Assembly: GCA_946803715.1 (NCBI GenBank)
Contig: CAMPET010000013.1
Span: 81,113-114,145 of the forward strand
Direction: 5' to 3'
Length of the DNA: 33,033 nucleotides
Origin: Beroe ovata
Taxonomy: Eukaryota > Ctenophora > Nuda > Beroida > Beroidae
This document shows positions 1 through 12,153 of this stretch, one piece after another; within the stretch, counting starts at the first letter, position 1, and each line of letters begins with the position of its first letter. The notes beneath the pieces were generated by a model, which was given only the letters and a program-made list of their open reading frames with translations, was not told the DNA's origin and did not search any database. Made by a program: the position numbers and the translations under genes.

Positions 1-28
<28 letters not shown>
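1..28. repeat. (CA)n microsatellite at the left edge
   Basis: Fourteen units, open to the left edge of the window. Confidence 0.9.
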
Positions 29-31
<3 letters not shown>

Positions 32-424
32 CTTAGCTAGGTATATCTATCTAAGGCGGCAGTAGCGATACACTATTACCATTTGTTAGAGCTGCAGCAC
101 GAGCGAGGTGTAGGGTAGTGCAGCAATCCTTGGCATGTGATCATCCAACTATACCAGCTCCAAGATATTTCCTTGTGGTTTCTATTCTTGGATCTGAGTG
201 TACTATAGTTGTATCTGGGTGGCTAATTTTATCCCAGATCAGGGAAATAAGAAAGTGTGTATGCTGGGTGTGATCTTTGCATGTGTGGTCAGGAAAATGT
301 CACAATCCTTGTATTCGGTCCGGTCAGAATGGCGCCCTATATCCTAGTAGTACCTATCCCACCACAGTTTAGATAGTATCTGGATACTATCGACCACAGA
401 TGTGTATGTGTATGTCTGCGTTAC

Positions 425-501
425 ACGTGAATAGGCTGTTTCTATAAATAGCTGGTAGAGGTGTGGGTGCGTGTTGGTGATCCCTCACACGTCACTCACG
501 T
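425..501 (+). promoter_or_regulatory. Possible promoter: TATA-like box with flanking CACGTG sites
   Basis: TATAAATA at 443-450 lies between two CACGTG E-boxes (about 425 and 496) and precedes a C/T-rich stretch. It is upstream of all candidate PRDM exons and in the right orientation for that gene, but no first exon can be identified downstream, so this is tentative. Confidence 0.25.
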
Positions 502-590
502 GGTACACGCTCCCCTCTCCCTCCTGCTCCCCTCCTACAATCGAATTACGTAACTTATCCCCCTCTTCTTTCGACATACACAACACAATA

Positions 591-693
591 ATGTGTGTGT
601 GTCTATNTGTCTATTTGTGTGTGTGTGTCTATTTGTGTGTGTGTGTGTGTCTATTTGTGTGTATGCGTGTGTATGTGTGTGTGTTTGTTTAGC
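591..693. repeat. Interrupted (GT)n / CTATTTGTGT repeat with an N at 607
   Basis: GT-rich tract with a repeated gtctatttgtgtgt unit. The N lies within the tract. Confidence 0.85.
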
Positions 694-1620
694 GTGGATG
701 TTAATGTGTACAAACTTGTCAATCTTTTCGGATCTTCTACATCGGTTAAAAATCGTTAACCAGAGAAAAACTATTTTTCTTCCACTTCCTAATCGGCCAT
801 TTCCTGCCCCACTTTGCAGCTATGACCACTTTTCACCCCCTCCCTCTCTATATTCAGCCCCCTCCCCCTCTCTCCTCACTGATCCATGAAGGGGTCAGGA
901 GGGGGCACAAGTATCCCTGCTTACACCCCCAGCCATGAGCCGCGTGACTCAACACCAAATTGAAATTCAATAGCTTGAAAAAACCGTTCACGCCGCCGGT
1001 GTGTGATATAAAGAGAGAGAGAGAGAGATTCGATGTGGTTATGTGTGATAATGATAAAGCTATGTTTGTGTGTGTGTCTGTGTGTGGGATTGTGCAGAGA
1101 GCTACAACTGTTGTTCATAATCGGTTCTGCTCTTGACACGGCTCCAAAATATATGCCGACCACCCAATACCAGCTCATGCATTGTATATATTGACCAGGA
1201 GCTATGCGTAGTTTGTACCAAGATAATCGGTAATTTGGGACACTTGCAGATCTATAGAGGGTTCATAACATGATGATCGTTCTAGACTGTTCTCTTGAAG
1301 CGAAACAGTCTATCTCTAGAACTATGATGTGATCTGAAAGCATGTTTCATGTGATGACGGGCCATGTGGAGCGCTGAATTGAGCTAACAACCAGATGTTT
1401 ACAATCAATCCATGAATCATAATATTGTCTGTAAATATGGAGAGACAGATGTCCTTCAGCCAGCATCCTAATAAATCACTTGCAGAAGTACAATCATGAA
1501 TGACGATAATGACCGTTTAAAGATGACATTTTTCATGGTTTCACTTGAACCCTCTTCTGTGTATTACCAATATTGCAGCCCCCTTTAGATGGAATATCTA
1601 ACCGGAATTTTCTCTTTCAG

Positions 1621-1679
1621 TTTCACCGTTGGTGACCCCAAGAATGCTCGACCAAAGTCAACTCTCATCGTCCATCCAG
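1621..1679 (+). other. Possible upstream exon (unassigned)
   Basis: A 59-base block sits between a good acceptor (TTTTCTCTTTCAG) and a donor (GTATGA). One frame reads SPLVTPRMLDQSQLSSSIQ and ends in phase 0. That frame runs on into the block at 2992-3043 (PVVDGHQTYLQECSRHS) across a phase-compatible intron. The two may be 5' exons of the PRDM gene, but the second ends in phase 1 while the exon at 6240 begins in phase 0. At least one further exon would be needed and I do not see it. No domain is recognisable. Confidence 0.25.
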
Positions 1680-2701
1680 GTATGAGGCTAATTGTATTTG
1701 CTTTTTCCTTTTTCTCAGTCATCAGTTATTTTTCAGTTATCATCTCATTTTCATGTCACCAAAATGAGTATTCTGCATCTAGGAACGCCTTTCCAATTTC
1801 GATGAACTTTAGCCCAGTCACATAGTAGCTATAGTACTCTGCCCCTCTCCTATGAAATTCATGTAAATATTTCTGCCACTGTCGTGTCAAAGCAGCACGT
1901 GTACCGGTATACTACCACCACTATACTAGACCACTGTCCATTTCATAATAACGAGCTATTGTAAGCTAAACTGAATGATGATATCACATTCGACACAAAT
2001 TATACTATTTGAGAGTAGCTGTAGGTATATCATTGTGTCATGGGAAGTGTGTGACACTGAGTACCCAGCTAAACCTTCGCTCTAAACTGCCCATTGTCCT
2101 AATATAAGTACTGTGTAGTAAAAACAATACACCATTGATCCCCTGCTGTCGCTAAACGCTCGCGAGATGTGATCTGCACGTGCAAAACAGACCCCGACAA
2201 CACGTCTGAGAAACTGAGTAGATCCGAGGTAGATGCGGCCCTCGGGGCTGAATTACTGAATGTGTGGTTACGCGTGGTGTGGTTACGAAGCAATGTGGAT
2301 GAGGAATCAGTAACTGCTGGAGTCGGACAGAATGAATCACTGCACGAAGTAGAGATGCGAAAGTGACAAAATGAAGGGACTCGCAGTGACCCGAGACTAT
2401 TTAAAAGTTAGTGCAGATCCCTAGTCCAATGTGTTACATATGGAGGGCGGGGAGTGTGGGATAGAGAGGTATAGCCAAGTCTTGGAGGCGCTAGATCAGT
2501 GTGTGTGTGTGTTTGTACGGCCGTTTTGCATATGCAGATCAGGATCTATCCTACACATCACAATGGACAATCCATGTTTTCTCAACTATGTTGAGTGCAT
2601 CTCTCTCAGGCCACCATATCCTCTTCTCTACCCTGCGATAAGTAAGAGGCCGGTAACCCCCGCAATCCGGGAGATCGCGTGTCATTGGCGCGCGTTCCAG
2701 G

Positions 2702-2740
2702 CACGTGTGTGTCACGTGTCACATTCCCACATGTCACGTG
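2702..2740. promoter_or_regulatory. Three clustered CACGTG E-boxes
   Basis: CACGTG occurs at 2702, 2713 and 2735, two of them in a GTCACGTGTCAC context repeated in tandem. The same hexamer is strongly enriched in the cluster at 6.9-7.5 kb of this locus. Confidence 0.4.
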
Positions 2741-2991
2741 TCACTGCAGTGTGGGAGAGCAGCACGTCCTACAGTAGGTATAATATTGACAATACACCAA
2801 ATCTTCGTGATAACGAGGAAATTTTTCCAAACGTGTACACTCTGAATACACCAGCCGCTAGGTGGTTTAATTTGCGTGTTCAGTTGTACCACTCCCTTAC
2901 TTTACAGAGTTGACCATTCGTTTGTTGAGAAATAGGGCTTCATTGATACCTTTTTGAACCCATTTTTCTTGTTTTTGTATTGACACCACAG

Positions 2992-3043
2992 CCTGTTGTA
3001 GATGGTCATCAAACCTATTTGCAAGAATGCTCGAGACATTCAG
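2992..3043 (+). other. Possible upstream exon (unassigned)
   Basis: Fifty-two bases lie between an acceptor ending CACCACAG and a consensus donor CAG/GTGAGT. Read in the phase handed over by 1621-1679 it is open: PVVDGHQTYLQECSRHS. Too short for homology by eye; supported mainly by its splice signals. Confidence 0.25.
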
Positions 3044-4396
3044 GTGAGTTGATAAGGTCATTGCAGTCCAAGGAAGTCACTTCTCGTCATTCATTTTTCA
3101 TCCCTGACCATCAGTCGAATGTTGTTTCATCCTCGTTTAAGATTGTCTATCAGAACTGCCACGCCATTAACTTGTGCTTACTTAGCTTGATCAGCAATCA
3201 CTTGTCTAGTGAACCTGTGTTTACAGTAATATAGTGAAAAAACACTACAAGCAAATATACATCATCATGAGACTATTGTTATATTTGGCTCTTGTCAAAC
3301 CTATAAGACTAATTCCATGATCTAATTTAGAATCATCAATATGTGTACAACTTTCCCGACCACAAGCGGGAAAAAGCACAGTTTCAGTCATGACAACTCT
3401 CCTGATATACCACATCCTCATCAATGACTGGTTCAGAATTCAAAATGAGGACTCCAGTGGTTTCTTGGCATACCGTTTTTCCTCGATTTTTATCCTGCAA
3501 CCTCGTGGATGTTACTACCAAATCCATGCTGTACCCTCCAGTCTGTTAGATACTGGACATTCACATATATCCATGGGCTCATTGACGAGCATAGTCCTAA
3601 ATTAATGACCCCATACTAACGTGAATATCATAGTCAATGGTTTGAAGGGGTTCATTTCATATGCAGGATTAGGGAGGGAGAGAGGGTGATTATGTTAATC
3701 AGCAGGGTCAGCTCTATGCAAGGGCAAGTTTCGGGGCTCAAGGTTTTAATTGGCTAATGCAAATTATGTCACAATCATATAGTGTGTTAACAATGGGTGC
3801 ATGTGCCCCTGCAGTACTCAGTATAACAGGCTACTCAGTATAACAGGCTAATCAGTGTTCAAACACTGTAACCATGACAATATGGATCATCAAGGAGAGG
3901 AATCAGCTTGAGTTGAACTGAATTCTAGTAAAATCCGGATGTTTCATTATCGCACATTCATCTCCCTTTCGACAACAAAGAGTGCCATGTCGGGTATTAT
4001 CACCCATTCCACTGTTACAACTGCACTATAGTGTGTCACGCTTGTTTGATGATAGCTCTTCTCCGCTTTGATTATACAGATAAACAGCGCAACATGGTTT
4101 TTGGTGAGGGTAAATCCTACGCGAAATATTTGAGTTCATTTACACCGGCGAGCATTCGCCTGGCGCAAACCCATACATGCTCTGCTGCTAACACAACTAA
4201 ATTTCCCCCTCAAAAGCCGATATAAGTCTGTTCACGGGCACTTCAAACCATCTTCATCTATCCCATAGCACCAGGGCAGGATTCCATCCTGTGTTGTTTT
4301 TGTTGCTATGATAACACAGCTATAACGTGTACCAAGTTACTCAACACCCCGCCCTAATTTGACACCCCCTGTCTCAATCTTCCAGCATCTACCAGG

Positions 4397-4398
<2 letters not shown>

Positions 4399-4429
<31 letters not shown>
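4399..4429. repeat. (CA)n microsatellite
   Basis: About fifteen uninterrupted units, followed by imperfect ones. Confidence 0.9.
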
Positions 4430-4433
<4 letters not shown>

Positions 4434-6239
4434 TGAACACACGCACACACTGACACCGTGCTCTATAACTCTATGGATGATGAGAACAAGCCGTACAAGT
4501 GCGATTCTCACTCTATTTTTTGAGAGATTTGGACTCGGCAGTATATATAGATAGCTTGATAGGAGACCACTATATTCCTGTAACAGCTGTAGTAGTCGAG
4601 CTGTTGTATGCCGTCTTTACATGTGTCGTACTCATCATGTGATAATGTAACTCATACTCTGTCCTTTGTCTAGGTAAGCTACACTTTTCATCTTGATTCC
4701 GGTAAATAACTGAACGTAGATGTTGCTGAAACCCCGCTTTCAATACAAGATAAATTCGTCCCGAATTTTGTGTAAAAGTTCACCCCCCACCATTTCCATA
4801 TGTTTCGAAACCACGTGACAAACGTGCACCACCCAAATCTCTCCCGACACCCAATTGTGACAAGGTATAACATTCTGCAAGCGGAAATATGCCCCCTTGC
4901 TTCCCCCTACGTCTAAAACTGGCCAGACCTGACTTTGCCTACAACCCCCTGTATAAAGATATGATATACGGTAATTTACGCGGTGCTAGGGTTGATTGTG
5001 GAGAGGGCAGTATAATTATTATTTCGATTATTACATGGTTGTTATTATTAACGATGTTAATTAGGTTACCACCCCGTGGATGGTGTAGTGCGGCACTGTA
5101 CCACCCCCTGTGGTAGTGGTCCTAGGTTACTACCTGGTACTATCAGCACTGCACATGTGACTCACTCCGAAATATACTCCATTATTAGATCCCCTCGACT
5201 AGCATTTCATATCCTCATTTTCAATTCGGTGTCAATTTCCGATGGTGTCATTTCCAACATTAGCCTCACTTATATGGCCGAGCATCTGTTAGTAATGGTG
5301 TCCATGTGTCATCAACAGGATCAAATAGATCGGATATGGAGCCCTAGAGTCAATCCTTTCCAGCGATTTTGGTGCTCATTGTAAATGCGAAGAGGAAATT
5401 GTATTTGACGAAGGGCTTCTACGGACTTACTTGCCACCAAATCACATCATTAATTTGATTTGTGATGTAAATGTAAAATTAAAACCGTTTGTACTCACCA
5501 CTTTCAATATAAAATTTCAGTAAATGCCAATTTGTCGGGGAATTATTTCTGTACTGACCTATCCCACTCACACAGCATATTGTCATGTATGGAGAATTTT
5601 ACACGAAAATGAAATCAATTTGCCTGAAAATTTCATGCAACGATATAAAATTTCAGTATTCTTGTTTGGCGAAATCATGATGGGATAAAATTATTGCATC
5701 ACACACATCTTAATGGTCATTCCATACCAGCCCCAAGGAAAATGACCTGCATGAAATCGTCGATTATCAACTGAAGACTGTAAAACCTTCACAATTAAAG
5801 TCTAGTGAATAAGATATGAAGTATCGATGTCGATTTCAATCGATCAATCCTTAGGTTGGCATAGCATAGCTGCTCTGAAGCAATGATCGGTCCCAGTTAG
5901 GAATTGTCAAGCCAAAAATGATTATTCATTTTGTTTTGATAATTAGCTAATTACAATTATGTTTTGGCGACTAATGAAAAACACTCAACAAGGAGTTTAT
6001 CCCTTTTCTATCACTCTTCACTGCCAACCCAGGATTACCTATTCAATACAAATAATATCCCATTGAGTCCTGAGACCATCCATCTTGAAGTGGTGATTGT
6101 AGATGCCACCGACACCTTCATCATGACGTTATTTCCGTGTCAGAAACACATCAAAACCTCATTTTTCCCCCATCCTGTTTTTCTGATTGATGATTCACAA
6201 CGTACCTACGTAATACGCATCTAACCCCCTCTTTTTCAG

Positions 6240-9200
6240 GGCGCTGCTTCCTTCACCACGATGATGCAGATGCCGTACCCGGAAGTGAATTACAGCATCC
6301 CCCACGTTCCCTCCTCCCGATACCAGCCCCCCATCACCTCAGAGAGCAGGTACATGTGAGAGCGGTACCCCTTATTTCATACTCCTTACATAGTTAGTCA
6401 TCAGAGAGCATTATAGTACGTCATGTTGACAGTCTGGGGGAATAATACGACACTCAAAGCGAACGTCTGCTTTTGAATGAAAAAATGAGCACAAATGCGA
6501 AGTATGGACATCCGCTTTTCAGGGTCGAACTTCCTAGGGAGTGCTCACATATAGATTCGTCATAGACTACATATTAGTGATCCCCCTTTATTGATCCCTT
6601 ATTTTCACACGGGTACCTTATCCAAGGGACACCTAATATTACCCTTATTGGCCCTCATTTAACGTGTCATTGATGAGTATGCCCCTCTCCAAGTCATTGT
6701 CTCATGGTAATATGTGTTGGCGGGTGCTGTGATTATCTTGGCATGAGGTGCACATAAACAACATCCCTAGGATTGACATCATGATTATGTGAATAAAGTA
6801 CAACGACAAACGTGATATCTGGTGCTAATCCAACAAGGAAGAGCATTCCTAGCGCAGGAAATACCACACATTGCTTGGACACGTGATCATACTCTCTAGC
6901 CAATGGGACGGCTCACGTGACATCCCACAACCAATCATGGGCCTGAATTAGCGCGCTTTGCACGTGTCAAAACAAAGTGAATACCACGCCCTCTCGCCAC
7001 AAACACGTATTGGACTTCCCTCTGTTTCGTAATGTGATTCCTCTCTGTCTGGCCCACAGTACGTGACATTTTATAGGCAAGCTCTATGATTGAATCGAAA
7101 TCTTATTTTTCGAAACGTCGATTGGATAAGTATGGTTCTTCTGTCATGAAAACCTGAGCTCAATAAGTTTGGTGATACCGGCCATAGCAACCGAGTGTTG
7201 CCTAAGCTTCGCCCGTTAAAAACACGATGATTGGTGGAGGGACTGCACCAGACACGAGATTGTAAACTGTACTGTCACGTGCGCAGTGACGTCACACTTA
7301 TGCCACTATCACCTGGCCATGATGTCATACCTAATCAGTGTCACGTGGGCAATGACATCACGTAAATCAGTGTCACATGGGCAATGACGTCACCAATCTT
7401 TTTAGTCACGTGGTACTAACCGCTGATAGAATACCGGTTGGAGAGTTTCGCATGTGCTCGATTTACTCGAGCAAAGACCTCGCTATGTCACGTGACCCCA
7501 TATATATGCGCGCGCGGGGATTGTAAGTCTACATACTTGTGTGAGCTTGGGCGGATAAGATTCTTGGAAAGTTTTGATCGATTAAACACAGCGGATTATC
7601 TTGTCAGCGTATCTGCAGAATATTCTTGTTTACTCGTCATGAGGGACACGTCATTCGATCCCCACTCAATCCAGTATATGATATATCAACCCCCTCTCCC
7701 TTTCAGATTTATCAGCCCGCCAACCACAGCCGNTCCAAGGGACACCTAATATTACCCTTATTGGCCCTCATTTAACGTGTCATTGATGAGTATGCCCCTC
7801 TCCAAGTCATTGTCTCATGGTAATATGTGTTGGCGGGTGCTGTGATTATCTTGGCATGAGGTGCACATAAACAACATCCCTAGGATTGACATCATGATTA
7901 TGTGAATAAAGTACAACGACAAACGTGATATCTGGTGCTAATCCAACAAGGAAGAGCATTCCTAGCGCAGGAAATACCACACATTGCTTGGACACGTGAT
8001 CATACTCTCTAGCCAATGGGACGGCTCACGTGACATCCCACAACCAATCATGGGCCTGAATTAGCGCGCTTTGCACGTGTCAAAACAAAGTGAATACCAC
8101 GCCCTCTCGCCACAAACACGTATTGGACTTCCCTCTGTTTCGTAATGTGATTCCTCTCTGTCTGGCCCACAGTACGTGACATTTTATAGGTTAGCTCTAT
8201 GATTGAATCCCAATCTTATTTTTAGAAACGTCAATTGGATAAGTATGGTTCTTCAGTCATGAAAACCTGAGCTCAATAAGTTTGGTGATACCGGCCATAG
8301 CAACCGAGTGTTAAAAACACTCAGGACCAGAAACGAGATTGGTAACTGTACTGTCACGTGTGCAGTGACGTCACACTTATGTCACTGTCTCGTGGCCATG
8401 ATGTCATACCTAATCAGTGTCACGTGGGCAATGACCTCACGTAAATCAGTGTCACGTGGGCAATGACGTCACCAATCTTTTAGTCACGTGGTACTAACCG
8501 CTGATAGAATACCGGTTCGAGAGTTTGGCATGTGCTCGATTTACTCGAGCAAAGACCTCGCTATGTCACGTGACCCCTTATATATGCGCGCGGATTGTAA
8601 GTCTACATACTTGTGTGAGCTTGGGCGGATAAGATTCTTGGAAAGTTTTGATCGGTTGAACACAGCGGATTATCTTGTCAGCGTATCTGCAGAATATTCT
8701 TGTTGACTCGTCATAAGAGACACGTCATTCGATCCCCACTCAATCCAGTGTAACTCTATGATATTTTAACCCGATTTCCCTTTCAGATTTATCAGCCCGC
8801 CAACCACAGCCGCCGTCAACGCCACAGCCCTCATGACTCAGATGCCCCGATTCGTCTACCTCCGGCCGTCGTCCATACCCGGCGCGGGAATGGGCGTGTG
8901 GGCGCACGAGCCCATCCCTGCCGGCACCAGATTCGGACCCTACACAGGAAACAACGTCAACTCCATCGGATATGCGTGGAAGGTAGGCGAGGTACTGTCA
9001 AGTATGTACTTCACGAGGGAGTCTTGAGGGGTATCTCCGTATTATGGAGATTACTTGCAGGGTTTGTGGAGTTTATGGGGTTTGATCAATATCCGGCTAC
9101 AGTTGCAAGTCGTGCATGTTCTTCTCCAACAGTGTATCATTGTTCCGTCACAGTTGCATGTTTTAGCCGCGGCCACGCCAGAGATAGACCATGTTCCCCC

Positions 9201-12087
9201 TGTTAGCCAGCTCACCAGTCTTAATGGGAGATGAGGCCACAACTTGGTAATGGGATAAGCGGCGCCTAATGATGAGTTGGGCAGCGTGGTCGATCCGTTG
9301 GACGCGCGGCGTACACGCGGCATTTTAGGTGTGTAGCCGCGCGTTTGTCACGCTGCAGACAAATGACGCGGCGGCGCACACCTGCCACGATGACATATGC
9401 AGCACACATCAGCCACAACAACATGATTCATGCAACATCATGTTGCTTGCCCATGTGATCAAATAGTGGTTCCCCCTAAGTCGACTCATGATGTAAAAAA
9501 CCACTGCGTGTTTCAAACTACAGACCCCATGTGTTTCAAACCCCAATCTGGTGACCAAAACTAGGACTGTTCAGAGCCTTAGGGCCAGAATACCCCATAG
9601 ACATTGACTGTGTCCCCTCTTGTCATTGCCCACGAGTAGCCGCAACTCGGAGTCTAGGTCTGGAAAGATGAATAGTAACCCATGATAATGATATTCATAA
9701 CGGTTTTTCTGAATAAATCCGATTATAGGTAGTAAGGGTGCTCTTTGACTACCATGATTGACAGCACATGTTCTGAATAACCGTCTAGAACCATAGTTTA
9801 CCATCAATATGCACCACTGTGTGTGTGTGTGTGTGTGTGTACTTTCAGAGTGTGTTGTCATGGCAATAAACCTGCGCATAGCACGTGCACTTTCCCTTCG
9901 CCCACCCACCCTCACCACCACTTGCCAATTATCAAGTTCCTAGTCGATCACTTTTTAATAATCCACTCCGTCATCAGCTTTATATTTTGTACTATAGATC
10001 ACACGTTGCCCCACATAACACACGGCATGGTCAATGACTCAGTCTCACAAATCAAATCTCTATGACATCGAGTTACTAGTGGGCGCTCGTAAACTCGTCA
10101 ATCTGACCATCAACGGTGAAGTATCCAAATGATTTTATAGCGGTACCCATCAATGTACCTGAATTACAGATTGACTCCAGTACTCTTCACATTGACTCCA
10201 GTAGTTATTCGCCGTCTGAAATCCACACAATTTCGGATTGGGATCTTCGGATGGGGTTCTATAGTTCACACCTCCGTGATATCAACCCTACCTTTTTTCA
10301 GCAAAGTCCTCTCCTCCTTGGCCAAACTCCCTCGACCCCGGCTGATCACTGGATGGGCTTCGTGAACAGGGCCCGAAACAGGAGGGAACAGAATCTCGTG
10401 GCTTTCCAACTCGGCAACAGGATATTCTACGAGGTACTTGGACACACGTCAGTCTCCTCACTGACACATATACTCGAACTCAAAGTCTTAGCGCACACTT
10501 CAAACACAATTCATTATTAAAATTTCATCCTTTAATCCAAAGTCATGGTGTAGTCTGTACATGAAATCTAAATTCTTTTTTAATGCGAGTTTCATGCAAT
10601 AAACACTGTAATGACCATAGGTAACGACCGACATACCCCGTGAACAAGAACTCTTGGTCTGGTATGATAACGACCTGGCCAAAGCTCTGGGTATCCTGAC
10701 CCTGGAGGAAATATCAGCAGAAGGTATGTGTCTCTATATCATTTCCTGTAGTAGTGTGGTCTGTTTTTGTGTCTCTGTGGTTGTGTCTCCTTATTCCCTG
10801 AGATGGGGTCCGAGTAGGATATGAGGTTGAGAAATGGATAGTTTGAGTTGGCATAACGCCTAGGGTAGGTAATAGAGTTGGAGAGTCGTGGAGTTGCTAT
10901 TATGTCTCGAGTTAATTTTGAGAGACACTCAACTTCCCCTACGTTATCACAAATAAAAACTTTCGTCACCTGACATCAATTTTACCTCGGAATTGTTTAC
11001 CACGCTACTTTAGATTAATGACTTCAAGATCATGCGTTTGATAATTATAATTCGGAAAACATTGGCTATTAAAAGCTCTTTTGCACGGATATTGGGGATC
11101 CTTGTAATATAATCAATGGGCAATTATCCCACTTGTTATAGACACTAGACAAACACATGCACTAATCCATGCGGTGTGTTCAACAAACAATATGTTTAGG
11201 ATGAGTGTGTGCCCCCCATGCGAGTTCCATTTTCTTTGTAAAATCGATGCCACTAATTTTAGTCTCATCACCAACATGAGTTTCGCGGTATATTTCTCCA
11301 TGCCCCTCATATACTGCACCTGGCTGGGGAGCTTGCTACGCGGCTTCATATTATAGCCCTCGACCGCCCATTTCATGGAACACAGCGCCACAGAATTACT
11401 CACACCGTCACACGAGAGTCGCATGCGTTCACCTCATACTACAGCTGTGTGTTGTTTACCCCCCGTTTTTTTCGTAGTTGTTGTAAGAATTCCGTTTTCT
11501 TCATGTCTCTGAATCTCATGCACCGTGCGGGATTGATTATTCGAGAACACCACAATATTCTCGAGCTGGTGGTCTCTTTCGAAATAAACATTTTAATCAA
11601 TTTCGAATAATCGTGCTCCAGTAATTTGTTACAATCACATATGATCGCTGAGTGACACCCCCCTATGCCTCGTTACAGCAACCACATGAAGTGGTACTTG
11701 TACTACTGTTGTTATTACCGCGGGCAACATCATTGGGAGATGTGTTACACCCCCTCATCAATTACACATCACCACGCAATATAGTGCGCGCTACCTAGCT
11801 GTTTACCTGGGTAACAACTTCTTGTTTTGAGATCACATGGAGACAGTTGCTTTCCGAAACTGATGCTTGGTTGCTCGATATTTTCAATTTTCTTGACCTC
11901 CTCTGGTTGGTAATATGAAATGTTGCTCGAAGTGGGCGTGCTGTTGTTCTACTGCACTCGTACGAAGAGCTATTGCAGGTCATTGATCATTTTAGGACCT
12001 GGAGAATTAATGAGCTACACACCCGTATATAATACGGTAACACAAATACCACTTCTCGACACAGATGGCTGCTCGTCCGTGCCATAT

Positions 12088-12153
<66 letters not shown>

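Larger units (their letters stand above)
1..6239. other. 5' region with no confirmed gene
   Basis: Holds CA/GT tracts (1-28, 591-693, 4399-4429), a possible promoter near 443, two exon-like blocks (1621-1679 and 2992-3043), a triple E-box at 2702-2740 and an 18-base tandem repeat near 3814-3850. Open frames here have no recognisable domains. Most likely upstream and first-intron sequence of the PRDM gene. Confidence 0.5.
6621..8812. repeat. 1.1 kb direct duplication split by an N (7733)
   Basis: 6621-7732 and 7734-8812 are the same sequence with scattered substitutions and indels. Copy 1 ends 26 bases into the PR exon (at 7732) immediately before the N. Copy 2 begins right after the N at the point matching 6621. 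That geometry is what two allelic contigs placed end to end would give, so the partial exon at 7707-7732 should not be annotated as a real exon. Confidence 0.9.

Noticed and set aside
2431-2913. 160-codon open frame
   Set aside because: No recognisable domain, includes a GT tract and low-complexity parts, and lacks clear splice or start context. Chance length in a 6 kb gene-poor stretch is possible.
7438-7749. Open frame of 103 codons across the N at 7733
   Set aside because: It runs through the duplicated regulatory region and across a contig join; no domain and no splice logic support it.
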